This document shows positions 14,844 through 24,012 of a DNA stretch of 64,000 nt, one piece after another. Source of the DNA: Paludibacter propionicigenes WB4 (GTDB lineage: Bacteria > Bacteroidota > Bacteroidia > Bacteroidales > Paludibacteraceae). Within the stretch, counting starts at the first letter, position 1. Each line of letters opens with the position of its first letter. The stretch spans positions 1,798,001 through 1,862,000 of the forward strand of contig NC_014734.1 in the NCBI RefSeq assembly GCF_000183135.1. Direction: 5' to 3'. Below the pieces are notes generated by a model. That model was not told the origin of the DNA and did not search any database. It worked only from the letters and a program-made list of their open reading frames with translations. The translations under genes and the position numbers were made by a program.

Positions 14844-16517
14844 CCTTATTATGTTCTTAAAATATCCTTTATAATTCTCTGTATTTAAATCGGCATCTGT
14901 AAAAATCTCAAGTACCGTTGCTTTATCTGCACTAAAAAGATTCTTCAGGCTTTCTTCCAAGTCCTCCGTTTTGTCACAACATCTATAATCCAATCCATAT
15001 GCCTCAACCAACGATTTTATTTTCACCTGATGCGGCGTGGTGAAAAAGTCAAGACTTTTTTCCATCAATTGCTTGTCACCGATAAAGCGGAATATATTGC
15101 CACCGTTATTATTCATCACAATGATTTTGAAATTATCGCCGATATAATTATTCCACAGACCGTTAGAATCGTAAATAAACGACAGGTCACCGGTAAGGAA
15201 AACAGTTGGTTGCTTGGAAGCATAAGCATACCCAGCTGCAGTTGATAAACTGCCATCAATGCCTGAAGTTCCACGATTACATAAATAAGTCAAGTCGCTA
15301 CGAGTTGGGAAAAGTTGCGTCCACCGAACCGAAGTACTGTTTGCCAAATGTAATACAGATCCGGCCGGTGTTTGTTTCAATAATTCAATCGTCACGGCCA
15401 TATCCGACAAAGTCGCATCTTTTACAAACTCTTCGTGAAGCTTCTTTACCTGTTGCATTTCTGTTCGGTAAATGCCGCTGAAATTACTTGCTGTTTCTCC
15501 CAAGGGCAAAGCTGATAAAATATTCAAGGCTTTTCCGGGAATTATCGAAGTCAGGCTTTTGTAGGTATCAACATAAGGCATGGACGATTCTAGCTGCCAT
15601 TGTTCCGCCGGCTGATGGGCACGAAGATATAGTTTCAACTGTTTGCAAATAACAGAATGACCAATAGTTATCAACAAATCAGGTGCAAACAGGTCTGTAT
15701 TTTCTTTCGAATTTATTCTGGAAAATAAAGATTCCGGCTGCGTTATAATGTTATCACCACTAATGTTTGATAAATTTTCGCACAAAACCACCACATCCGG
15801 TTCATCTGCCAATTTGCGGGCAAGCGCGTTTAGCGTTTCATCTTTCGGAAAAACACCGAATACCACCAGCTTGCGTTTGTGGCTCAACCAACCAGCGCGT
15901 AAAGCCTGTACACTTTTATCGTTCAACAAAGTATCCGAAGCAAGCGTTTTGATGACTTTAGGCAGGCTATGTGTCTCTGGCAAAGCTGTGTAAATGGGTT
16001 CACGCAATGGCACATTAATCTGAACGGGACCTTGCGGATATAAAACCGCTGTATCAATTGCCTGTGAAACCTGACGATCAGAGAATTCTAAATCGGCCGA
16101 AACGATGGTTTCAACCGGCAAGTCAAAACTAGCTTTGATGTAATTGGCGTAGATATTGGTTTGTCTGATAGTTTGTCCATCGGCCTGATCAATCATTTCG
16201 GCAGGACGATCGGCAGTAAAAACAAGTAACGGTAGATTCTGATAATACGCCTCGGCAATGGCGGGTGCAAAGTTCAATACAGCCGTGCCCGAAGTACAAA
16301 CCAAGGCTACAGCTTCGCCACTTTGTTGAGCGATTCCCAACGCAAAGTAAGCAGCCGAACGTTCGTCGGTTATGCTCAGACATTCCAGCTCCTGTTGAGC
16401 AGTAAACGCAAATATCAACGGAGCATTTCGCGATCCCGGTGCAATAATTACTTTCTTCACACCGTGACGTGCACAGATTTCCGGTATATTTTTAATTCCT
16501 TGTCTAAAATGAATCAT
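14826..16517 (-). CDS. menD: SEPHCHC synthase (MenD)
   Basis: Thiamine-diphosphate enzyme joining isochorismate and 2-oxoglutarate, the first committed step of menaquinone synthesis. The N-terminal domain has VIIAPGSRNAPL and the ThDP-activating Glu in SITDERSAAYFALG. The C-terminal ThDP-binding domain has GTSGIDGSLSTAAGYA and FLTGDLSFIYDSNGLWNN, followed by NNNGGNIF. At 563 residues it is full length. The ATG at 16517 is preferred to a TTG two codons upstream. The last residues, MTPNP, are encoded by an intergenic repeat that also carries the stop. Confidence 0.96.
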   Translation of the reverse strand: MIHFRQGIKNIPEICARHGVKKVIIAPGSRNAPLIFAFTAQQELECLSITDERSAAYFALGIAQQSGEAVALVCTSGTAVLNFAPAIAEAYYQNLPLLVFTADRPAEMIDQADGQTIRQTNIYANYIKASFDLPVETIVSADLEFSDRQVSQAIDTAVLYPQGPVQINVPLREPIYTALPETHSLPKVIKTLASDTLLNDKSVQALRAGWLSHKRKLVVFGVFPKDETLNALARKLADEPDVVVLCENLSNISGDNIITQPESLFSRINSKENTDLFAPDLLITIGHSVICKQLKLYLRAHQPAEQWQLESSMPYVDTYKSLTSIIPGKALNILSALPLGETASNFSGIYRTEMQQVKKLHEEFVKDATLSDMAVTIELLKQTPAGSVLHLANSTSVRWTQLFPTRSDLTYLCNRGTSGIDGSLSTAAGYAYASKQPTVFLTGDLSFIYDSNGLWNNYIGDNFKIIVMNNNGGNIFRFIGDKQLMEKSLDFFTTPHQVKIKSLVEAYGLDYRCCDKTEDLEESLKNLFSADKATVLEIFTDADLNTENYKGYFKNIIRMTPNP

Positions 16518-16556
16518 TATCAATTCTACTATTTAGTCATTTACTACGAATGAAAG

Positions 16557-16580
16557 TTCCCCTTTAGGGGTTAGGGGTCT
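16557..16580. repeat. CCCCTAAAGGGG-type repeat at the 3' end of menF
   Basis: TTCCCCTTTAGGGGTTAGGGG on the plus strand, the same element as at 14819-14843. Its core contains the menF stop codon (16564-16566). Confidence 0.85.
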
Positions 16581-17706
16581 TCATCACATTCATCATCGTC
16601 ATCATTTTATTATCAGTTTCCTCCCATTCTTTTTCGGCAACAGACGAAGTTGTAATACCTGCACCACTATAAAGAACAAACTGTTTTTCGAATAACTGCA
16701 AACAACGTAAGTTTACAAACACATGGCTTTTGTTCTCAATATTAATCGGACCCAGAAAGCCTGTATAATAACTGCGGTCGTGTTTTTCGTTAGCCAAAAT
16801 AAACTCACGAGCCTCCGCTTTGGGTAAACCACCTACTGAAGGAGTTGGATGCAGTGCCTTCAGAAAATCACCTAAGCGGTTTTTCAAATCAGCGGTTGGA
16901 AATTCAAAAGCAGTTTTTAAATGAATCAGATTGGCTGCCTGATAATTCGTTGGCCCCGTCTTATCATAATTTCTTATATCAAGCGATTTGAGTGTCTGTT
17001 CCACAAAATTAGTCACAATGCCTTGCTCTTCCTTTTCTTTGTTGCTCCAACCGTACGATTCTATTTCTGCATCAGTAGACATTTGCGTTCCTGCAAGCGA
17101 TACGGTTTTAACGCAATCGTTTTCAATAACCACCAATGGTTCCGGCGTTGCTCCTATCCAACTGCCGACCTCCGGAAGCTGAATCATATACACAAAAGCA
17201 TGCGGATACTTGTCGCATAACTTCAGGAAAAAATCAGCCGCAATAAATTTGTCGTCCAACTTTTCCAATCGGATTTTGGATAATACCACTTTGTGAAATC
17301 TTCCTTCAGTCATTGCAGTTTTGGCCGCATTGACATTATTGATATATTCTGACGGAGCAGTGGTTTGAATATCTTTTTCTTTAAGTTTTTCAATTGACAA
17401 GAACCGGTTATTTTCCGATAGCTTTTGAATGTAAACAGCTTCAATCTGATCTGAAAAGAAAACACAATCGGGTTTAAGAAAATAGGTTCCATGTTTTGCA
17501 GTTTCATCAAATGGCGCCACGACAAAACCAATCTTTTTATCTAGATCTTGTGTGGAACTCAATTTCTCAGGGAAAGAATGATGCTGAACCAACGTTATTA
17601 TTTCGTTGTCGAGTGGTAAACGATAAGAAGCAAAAGGAATATTTTGTTTCAAACAAACCGTTTGTAATTTACCAAGTGATTGATATGATGAGTTTTCAAA
17701 AGCCAT
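16564..17706 (-). CDS. menF: Isochorismate synthase (MenF)
   Basis: Chorismate-utilising enzyme that isomerises chorismate to isochorismate for menaquinone. The C-terminal chorismate-binding domain contains FHKVVLSKIR, IGATPEPLV, SLAGTQ, ALHPTPSVGGLPKAEARE, HDRSYYTGFLGPI and LYSGAGITTSSVAEKEWEET. At 380 residues it is slightly short, mainly in the N-terminal half. No salicylate or anthranilate partner gene is nearby and menD is next, which fits MenF. It starts one base after the thioesterase gene ends. Its last residues, TPNP, come from the repeat at 16557-16580. Confidence 0.94.
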   Translation of the reverse strand: MAFENSSYQSLGKLQTVCLKQNIPFASYRLPLDNEIITLVQHHSFPEKLSSTQDLDKKIGFVVAPFDETAKHGTYFLKPDCVFFSDQIEAVYIQKLSENNRFLSIEKLKEKDIQTTAPSEYINNVNAAKTAMTEGRFHKVVLSKIRLEKLDDKFIAADFFLKLCDKYPHAFVYMIQLPEVGSWIGATPEPLVVIENDCVKTVSLAGTQMSTDAEIESYGWSNKEKEEQGIVTNFVEQTLKSLDIRNYDKTGPTNYQAANLIHLKTAFEFPTADLKNRLGDFLKALHPTPSVGGLPKAEAREFILANEKHDRSYYTGFLGPINIENKSHVFVNLRCLQLFEKQFVLYSGAGITTSSVAEKEWEETDNKMMTMMNVMKTPNP

Positions 17707-17707
17707 T

Positions 17708-18142
17708 CTATTTTTCAGACTTAATTGGAATAATACGGTTGGTAAGGCGGCAGATAGAAATCAACTTGCCATTTTTGTCTTCAACCCGAATTTCCCATAC
17801 GTGCGAGGTTTTCCCCTGATGCTGTATTGTTCCTGTTGCAATGACAAAGTCTCCCGAAGTAGCGCCAACATGACTTCCACTTATCTCAACGCCTAATACC
17901 GCATATTTTGTAGGATCGACCAAAGTCAGTGAACCGGCACTGCCAACAGACTCTGCCAAAGCCATAGTTGCGCCTCCGTGTAAACGTTTCATGGGTTGAA
18001 TAGTTCGCTCGTCAATAGGCATTTTTGCCACAAGTCTACCTTCCGATACTTCGGTAAATTCAATTCCCAAATGCTCCATCATTGTGTTTTTACACATCTT
18101 ATTGAGCTTTTCTAAATTAAAAGACTGTGGCATAGCTGACAT
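17708..18142 (-). CDS. Hotdog-fold thioesterase, probable DHNA-CoA thioesterase (MenI-like)
   Basis: A 144-residue PaaI/YdiI-type hotdog protein. The active-site region LHGGATMALAESVGSAGSL has the catalytic Glu in the same place as E. coli YdiI/MenI (HGGASVVLAESIGS), and GVEISGSHVGATSGDFVIATG and VWEIRVEDKNGKLISICRLT follow the same pattern. As first gene of the men operon, one base from menF, it most likely hydrolyses DHNA-CoA before prenylation. Hotdog thioesterases are promiscuous, so context carries much of this call. Confidence 0.85.
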   Translation of the reverse strand: MSAMPQSFNLEKLNKMCKNTMMEHLGIEFTEVSEGRLVAKMPIDERTIQPMKRLHGGATMALAESVGSAGSLTLVDPTKYAVLGVEISGSHVGATSGDFVIATGTIQHQGKTSHVWEIRVEDKNGKLISICRLTNRIIPIKSEK

Positions 18143-18173
18143 TTTACAAGTAGGAATCCATTGATACAGGCAT

Positions 18174-18182
18174 GCAAAGATA
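18174..18182 (-). promoter_or_regulatory. -7 promoter element of the men operon
   Basis: Minus-strand TATCTTTGC matches TAnnTTTGY, 31 bases upstream of the menI-like ATG; the -33 region is not well matched. Confidence 0.5.
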
Positions 18183-18346
18183 AGAAATTATCTAAACAAC
18201 CAGTATTAAACCTGAATGGGAACTAAGGGATTTTTTCTTTTGCAGATTCTATTCAGAAATGGATATTCAGAAAATAACCTGGTTCTAATTATTTATACAA
18301 GGGGTGGAAAAGAGATGAGCTGTAAACTACCTTTATAATTGCGAAA

Positions 18347-19345
18347 TCAATAATTCCTTATTTTCACACGTTCTTTGAGGAATACTGATGACAACTCCGA
18401 AATTCCCATATATTTACGGGTAAATTCTTTGTATACCTGACTTCCCAAAATGAAGAAAACTACGGATGTAGCCAAACCAGCCACAACGTCAATAAGGTAA
18501 TGAGCCTGAATATAAACTGTTGCAGCAACCAAGGCCATATAAATTGGGAATAAGATAGAGAACAATAAATATCGACGATTTTTGAGAATCAATATCAGCA
18601 CCAGAGTCGATATACCAACATGAGAGCTGGGGAAAGCAGCGGTTGGTCGTTCACCTACCTGCTGTGTATTCTGAACCAAATGAGAAAAGAAACCGGGATT
18701 CGTATTTTGGGATAATAATTCCTGATGTCTGTCGAAATAAAAGCCTACATGAGGAAAAACTCCAGATTGAGCCTGATCGAAACCTATTGCCTGAAAATAA
18801 TACTGTGGTCCGGCAGTTGGAAACAAAATGTAGATGGTATAATAACAAAGAAAAGAAAAAAGCACTGTAAAAAAGAAGTATTCAAAATATTTTCTATCTT
18901 TGATATACAGATACATACTAGTACCAATAATTAAAGGATAATACGCAAAATAGCCCATATTTAGAAGCTCACAGAACCACCGCTGAGGATATAGCTGACT
19001 GAAAGCAATAGCAGGTTGAAATCCAAATATCTTTTGTTCAAGTCCGGCCAACAGATGATCGTAGTTAGGAATCATTCTGTTTATATCAAATGTTTCGGGA
19101 TACCAATAAACAAGCAGTCCGCCCACAAATGCAAAACGAGAGAATCTTATGACCCACCAATTTTTTATTGAGTTGAGATAGGCTAATCCGAAAATAGCAA
19201 AAATCATTAAAACCCTAACACTTAAAAGTTTTCGGGCTACACTTAGTTCCGGCCTCAAAAAGAGAATTATCAGTGTAGTTATCAGTATATAAATAAACGT
19301 CAATTTTTCTACTGAAAAAAAACGTATTGAACGGCTATTAATCAT
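18347..19345 (-). CDS. PAP2-superfamily membrane protein (inositolphosphorylceramide-synthase-like)
   Basis: A 332-residue polytopic protein with about eight hydrophobic segments. Signature residues are LFPTAGPQYYF, then GERPTAAFPSSHVGIS (SSH catalytic His, about residue 240) and YIQAHYLIDVVAG (second His and Asp), the last two PAP2 motifs; the first, lysine-bearing motif is poorly conserved. This pattern and the long N-terminal membrane part resemble AUR1-like lipid headgroup transferases. A role in sphingolipid or phospholipid headgroup exchange is inferred. It is separated by 204 bases from the men operon and faces away from the glycosyltransferase pair. Confidence 0.75.
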   Translation of the reverse strand: MINSRSIRFFSVEKLTFIYILITTLIILFLRPELSVARKLLSVRVLMIFAIFGLAYLNSIKNWWVIRFSRFAFVGGLLVYWYPETFDINRMIPNYDHLLAGLEQKIFGFQPAIAFSQLYPQRWFCELLNMGYFAYYPLIIGTSMYLYIKDRKYFEYFFFTVLFSFLCYYTIYILFPTAGPQYYFQAIGFDQAQSGVFPHVGFYFDRHQELLSQNTNPGFFSHLVQNTQQVGERPTAAFPSSHVGISTLVLILILKNRRYLLFSILFPIYMALVAATVYIQAHYLIDVVAGLATSVVFFILGSQVYKEFTRKYMGISELSSVFLKERVKIRNY

Positions 19346-19756
19346 TATTTATCAAACACTTATAGTATATTTGTGAAGTTAACTCAATATCAGATACTCT
19401 ATTACCTCAAAGTCGTGGAAATCAGAGATTCCGCCAATCAAATACAATTAATCAACTAAAAAAACAACCTATTACACTAGCAATATGAAAGCTTTTTTAC
19501 AGAAAATGATATTTCTTTAGCCTACAAAGATACGGCTTTTTTAATAATAATGGCAATAAAAACTGATTTTCAGCTTAATTTACATTAAGATTGTATTAAA
19601 TATCTGTTATTATTACATTAAAATCTTCCGACAAAAGCAAAAGTTAATAGCTGTTTTACAACACTATTGTCTACAAATACAAACAGTTGAAACTACTCCT
19701 GTTGTAAATAAAGCACATCATATCTGTATTACAAAAAGCACGTAAAGTAGCTAAAG
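19346..19756. other. AT-rich intergenic region, no gene seen
   Basis: About 410 bases between the divergent PAP2 and glycosyltransferase genes, very AT-rich with scattered ATTAAA/ATTACATTAA runs. I find no convincing ORF, RNA gene or strong repeat; it probably holds the two promoters. Confidence 0.5.
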
Positions 19757-19789
19757 TGTGGAGATATGAAAAGATTATTATAAATTTGC
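19757..19789 (+). promoter_or_regulatory. Promoter of the glycosyltransferase/flippase pair
   Basis: TAAATTTGC (19781-19789) matches the -7 consensus, with TGTG (19757-19760) exactly 20 bases upstream at the -33 position. Confidence 0.6.
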
Positions 19790-19876
19790 GCTTTAGCGTG
19801 GTACTCCATTATTCATTCGGATTCTGCTCTTTACATAGAAAAACAAAATTACATGACTAAAACTGTTGGCGATGTT

Positions 19877-21034
19877 ATGAAAACTATTGGAATCTTTAAC
19901 GATAGTTTTCCTCCAATTATGGATGGTGTTTCACTAGCAACCCAAAATTATGCTTATTGGCTAAATCAAAAAAAACAACCTGTATGCGTTATTACTCCTA
20001 AGTCGCCTAATTACTCTGACAACGAGCCATATCCAATTTATCGTTATACTTCTATACCGATATTGGGCAGAAGCCCTTATCGCATAGGATTACCGGAGAT
20101 AGATCCCGCTTTCCAAATGGCTATTGAAAATATTTCTTTTGGCTTAGTACATGCTCACTGCCCATTCAGTTCGGGGAGACTCGCGTTGAATATTGCCCGG
20201 AAACAAAAAGTACCTTTCGTAGCTACTTTTCATTCGAAATACCGCGATGATTTTGAACATTCTGTCCACAATAAATTCATTGCCAAACTGATGACAGACG
20301 GAATTATCAGATTTTTCGAAAAAGCTGATGAAGTATGGATTCCGCAAGCATCGGTTGAAGAAACCATTCGGGAATATGGCTTTAAAGGCAAAGTAGAGGT
20401 AGTAGATAATGGAAATGATTTTGCTACCAATCTTCCGGTTGCGCCAATCAAAATGGCTGCGCGAAAAAAGCTGGGGATAGCTGATAATGAATTAATGTTT
20501 CTCTTTGTCGGACAACATATCTGGGAGAAAAACACCCGATTGATTGTTGAAACACTGGGCGAGATTAAAGATTTGCCCTTCAAAATGTTTTTTATCGGCA
20601 CCGGCTATGCTAAAGCCGAATTGCAAGAACTGGTTGACAAACTGGATTTAAGCTCTAAGGTCAGCTTTGTAGGCGTTATTACCGAGCGCGATACGTTGAA
20701 AGAGTATTACGCAGCAGCAGATTTATTTCTTTTTCCTTCGATTTATGATAATGCACCTCTGGTGGTTCGTGAAGCCGGAGCAATGCAGACTCCGTCAGTG
20801 TTGGTAAAAGGCTCATCCTCTGCAGAAAATATAGTTGACTATTACAATGGATTTCTGATTGAAGAGTCCAGCCGGGCTTTTGCAGAAAAATTACGAGAGC
20901 TTTTCAAATCTCCTGAAAAGATCAGAGAAGCAGGGATTAATGCTTCCCAGAGTATAGCCAGATCGTGGGAAAGCATTGCTGAAGAAGTACTTGACAGATA
21001 CAGAAAACTAATAGAACGAAAATGGAAACGATAA
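19877..21034 (+). CDS. Glycosyltransferase family 4 protein
   Basis: A 385-residue GT-B glycosyltransferase. The N-terminal half has MKTIGIFNDSFPPIMDGVSL and VHAHCPFSSGRLALNIARKQ; the C-terminal half has LFVGQHIWEKN, DLFLFPSIYDNAPLVVREAG and the nucleotide-sugar-binding E-x7-E pattern. It most resembles enzymes that glucosylate diacylglycerol, a link supported by the overlapping membrane-protein gene. ATG at 19877 fits the family N-terminus better than the ATG at 19853. The end overlaps the next gene by 13 bases. Substrate not determined. Confidence 0.88.
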   Translation: MKTIGIFNDSFPPIMDGVSLATQNYAYWLNQKKQPVCVITPKSPNYSDNEPYPIYRYTSIPILGRSPYRIGLPEIDPAFQMAIENISFGLVHAHCPFSSGRLALNIARKQKVPFVATFHSKYRDDFEHSVHNKFIAKLMTDGIIRFFEKADEVWIPQASVEETIREYGFKGKVEVVDNGNDFATNLPVAPIKMAARKKLGIADNELMFLFVGQHIWEKNTRLIVETLGEIKDLPFKMFFIGTGYAKAELQELVDKLDLSSKVSFVGVITERDTLKEYYAAADLFLFPSIYDNAPLVVREAGAMQTPSVLVKGSSSAENIVDYYNGFLIEESSRAFAEKLRELFKSPEKIREAGINASQSIARSWESIAEEVLDRYRKLIERKWKR

Positions 21035-22092
21035 CTCAGACTGGGGCGAAAAACCCAACTAGGCCATTTCAAATTTACCAGGTTCTGGTTCCGATTTTAT
21101 TGGGACTGGTGGTTATCGGGTGGCTATTTCTAAGCGAGTTTGATCCTGCTGTATTCTTTTCCTTCGATTTCAATGTACTAAGCATTCTGTTCATTCTGTT
21201 GGCGTTTATTTTAATGCTCATGCGCGATTTTGGAATGATGTGGCGCTTCAGATTACTTACCGAAAAAGATCTAAGCTGGCGACAAGCCTTTCATATTAAT
21301 ATTCTGAGCGAATTTACATCGGCCGTAACTCCTGCTGCCGTGGGTGGATCAAGTCTTGTTGTCATTTTCCTGATTAAAGAAGGAATAAACGCAGGCAGAA
21401 GCACAACTATCATGTTTGTCAATCTGTTTTTGGATGAATTGTTCTTCTTAATAGTTTCCCCTATCGTTTTCCTATTCATTCCTCTTAATCAGCTATTCAA
21501 TTCATCATCAGTCATAGTATCGACATTTTTTATTGTATTTACCGGGTTGTACATCATGCGTTTAATCTGGACCGGAATTTTATTTATCGGCATATTCAAA
21601 CGACCGGTGTGGATAAAAAACATGTTACTCACACTTTTCAAACTGCCCGTTTTACGTCGCTGGTACAGTAACGTAGAACTTTTAACTAACAACTTGATAC
21701 AGGCTTCTATCGATATTGGCAAACATCCATTCAATTTTTGGGTAAAAGCTTTTGGAATGACTTTACTTACATGGTCTGCCCGTTTCTTAGTGGTCAATGC
21801 TGTATTTATGGCTTTTAAACCTGTGCATATTAATCATTTGGTGGTTTTTGCACGCCAGCTAATTTTATGGGTATTCATGGTGGTAAGTCCTACTCCCGGT
21901 GGCAGTGGAGTAAGCGAATATGCTTTTAAAGAATACTACAGCGATATTTTCTCATCGGCAAGTGCTATTATCTTCGTTACGTTGGTATGGCGGCTTATCA
22001 GTTACTACCTGTATCTTTTGCTCGGAATATTGATTATACCTAACTGGATCAAAAAATCCTTCTCAAAAAGCAACAGAAACCAGCACTTTTAA
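21022..22092 (+). CDS. Flippase-like / LPG-synthase-type membrane protein (UPF0104)
   Basis: A 356-residue membrane protein with about eight hydrophobic segments and the UPF0104/YbhN pattern: MLMRDFGMMWRFRLLTEKDL, then SEFTSAVTPAAVGGSSLVVIFLI and VVSPTPGGSGVSEYAF. This is the membrane half of lysylphosphatidylglycerol synthases without the aminoacyl-transferase domain. It overlaps the upstream GT4 gene, so the pair may make and translocate a glycolipid. The actual transported lipid is unknown. Confidence 0.85.
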   Translation: METITQTGAKNPTRPFQIYQVLVPILLGLVVIGWLFLSEFDPAVFFSFDFNVLSILFILLAFILMLMRDFGMMWRFRLLTEKDLSWRQAFHINILSEFTSAVTPAAVGGSSLVVIFLIKEGINAGRSTTIMFVNLFLDELFFLIVSPIVFLFIPLNQLFNSSSVIVSTFFIVFTGLYIMRLIWTGILFIGIFKRPVWIKNMLLTLFKLPVLRRWYSNVELLTNNLIQASIDIGKHPFNFWVKAFGMTLLTWSARFLVVNAVFMAFKPVHINHLVVFARQLILWVFMVVSPTPGGSGVSEYAFKEYYSDIFSSASAIIFVTLVWRLISYYLYLLLGILIIPNWIKKSFSKSNRNQHF

Positions 22093-22157
22093 TGTCTTTT
22101 GACCTTTACATCCAGACTTTTGACTTTTGGTTCTTTTTTTATTTAGGTTTTATGTTT

Positions 22158-22165
22158 TATCTTTG
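22158..22165 (+). promoter_or_regulatory. -7 promoter element of the C69 peptidase gene
   Basis: TATCTTTG followed by CG fits TAnnTTTG, 29 bases before the ATG; the nearest upstream TTTTGG is too far for a normal -33. Confidence 0.45.
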
Positions 22166-22194
22166 CGACCATCATAAGAAAAAACAAGAAAACA

Positions 22195-23841
22195 ATGATA
22201 AAAAAAACTCTCCTTTTATTTGCTTTTATAGCAACTTTCAACTACGTTTCAGCGTGTACAAATTTTTTAGTAGGAAAAGCCGCAACGCTGGATGGTTCTA
22301 CGCTTATTTCATATAATGCCGATTCATATTTTCTGTTCGGAGCTTTATATCATTATCCTGCAGCCACATATCCTGCGGGCAGTATGCTCGAAATTCACGA
22401 CTGGGATACAGGAAAATACCTCGGAAAAATAAAACAGGTAGAAAGCACGTATTCTGTCATTGGGAATATGAATGAACATCAATTGAGTATCGGAGAAACT
22501 ACTTTTGGTGGACGTGAAGAATTGGTTGATACCACCGGCGTTATTGATTACGGTAGCCTTATTTACATTGCACTTCAGCGTGCCAGAACTGCGCGAGAAG
22601 CAATAAAGGTTATGACCGATCTTGTGGCCGAATACGGATATTACAGCGAAGGTGAGTCTTTCTCTATTGCCGATCCGAACGAAGTATGGATTATGGAAAT
22701 GATTGGAAAAGGAGCGCATAACAAAGGTGCGGTTTGGGTTGCTCAACGTATTCCCGACGACTGTGTGTCGGCTCATGCCAATCAGGCTCGTATCACAACT
22801 TTCCCTTATGACGATAAAAATAATTGCATGTATTCAGAAGATGTAATTGCTTTTGCCCGAGAGAAAGGTTATTTTAAAGGCAAAAACAAAGATTTCAGTT
22901 TTTCTGATACTTATGCTCCACTTGATTATGTAGCGCTACGTGCCTGTGAAGCCCGCGTATGGTCATTCTTCCGAAAAATTGATCCTGCAATGGATAAATA
23001 CCTATCATACATAAAGGGTGAAACTGCAGAACGTATGCCGCTGTGGATTAAACCAACCGTAAAACTTACAGCGCAAAAAATAAAGGACTACATGCGCGAT
23101 CAGTACGAAGGAACCGAGCTGGATATGACAAAAGGATTAGCAGCAGGACCTTTTAAAACCAAATTGCGCTACAGCCCGTTAACTTTTAAAGTTGACAGCG
23201 TGGAATATGTTCACGAACGCCCAACAGCAACACAACAAACAGGATTTACCTTTGTGGCTCAGATGCGCAGCTGGCTCCCCGATTACATTGGTGGTATTTT
23301 ATGGTTTGGTGTAGATGATGCAGCCACATCACTCTATGTTCCAATGTATTGCGGAATTACTAAAGTGCCTGAATGTTATCGTGCTGATAATGGAAGTCTA
23401 TTAGAGTATTCACCTACATCTGCTTTCTGGATTTACAACTCGGTGGCAAACTATGCCTATAGCAAATATTCATTTATGTTTCCCGACATAAAAAAGGTTC
23501 AGGCTCAATGGGAAACAGATTTCAACGCATTGGTTCCTGCTATGGATAAAGTAGCTGTAGGAATGACTGAAGCAGATGCACGTATTTTCCTTACAAATTT
23601 CAGCAATTCACAAGCCGAAAACTCTACAGCTTCTTGGAAAAAACTTGGCGAATATCTGTTGGTTAAGTATATGGATGGAAATATAAAAGCTGAGAAAAAC
23701 GGAAAGTTTGTACAAAACGACCATAAAATTCCGCCAACAATAATTCGTGCCGGGTATCCTGAAGAGTTTCTTCGCCAGATGGTAAAAGAAAATCCGGGCT
23801 TGCGTGTGAAAACTGCCGAAGAAATGAAAAACAGAAAATAA
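22195..23841 (+). CDS. C69-family dipeptidase (secreted)
   Basis: A 548-residue Ntn-hydrolase dipeptidase. A signal peptide (MIKKTLLLFAFIATFNYVSA) ends directly before Cys21 in CTNFLVGKAATLDGS, so signal cleavage would expose the catalytic N-terminal cysteine. Further family motifs are QLSIGETTFGGREEL and WIMEMIGKGAHNKGAVWVA. It should act in the periplasm or outside the cell on small peptides. It is preceded by its own -7 element and followed by a strong terminator, so it is probably monocistronic. Confidence 0.9.
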   Translation: MIKKTLLLFAFIATFNYVSACTNFLVGKAATLDGSTLISYNADSYFLFGALYHYPAATYPAGSMLEIHDWDTGKYLGKIKQVESTYSVIGNMNEHQLSIGETTFGGREELVDTTGVIDYGSLIYIALQRARTAREAIKVMTDLVAEYGYYSEGESFSIADPNEVWIMEMIGKGAHNKGAVWVAQRIPDDCVSAHANQARITTFPYDDKNNCMYSEDVIAFAREKGYFKGKNKDFSFSDTYAPLDYVALRACEARVWSFFRKIDPAMDKYLSYIKGETAERMPLWIKPTVKLTAQKIKDYMRDQYEGTELDMTKGLAAGPFKTKLRYSPLTFKVDSVEYVHERPTATQQTGFTFVAQMRSWLPDYIGGILWFGVDDAATSLYVPMYCGITKVPECYRADNGSLLEYSPTSAFWIYNSVANYAYSKYSFMFPDIKKVQAQWETDFNALVPAMDKVAVGMTEADARIFLTNFSNSQAENSTASWKKLGEYLLVKYMDGNIKAEKNGKFVQNDHKIPPTIIRAGYPEEFLRQMVKENPGLRVKTAEEMKNRK

Positions 23842-23861
23842 GAAATACTTCTTTGACTTTT

Positions 23862-23900
23862 AAAAAATAGAGAATCATAACTGTAGATTCTCTATTTTTA
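23862..23900 (+). terminator. Terminator after the C69 peptidase gene
   Basis: Stem AAAAATAGAGAATC (23863-23876) / GATTCTCTATTTTT (23886-23899), perfect, ending in a T-run, 21 bases after the stop. Confidence 0.85.
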
Positions 23901-24012
23901 TATCCTCAAATTATTGATTGTAATTGCCAAAAGAGTATGAAAAATCTGGTTCAAGATCACCCTACCGAAGCTGGTTGTTAAGTATTTCGGAAGAAAACAA
24001 TGGAATAAAATT

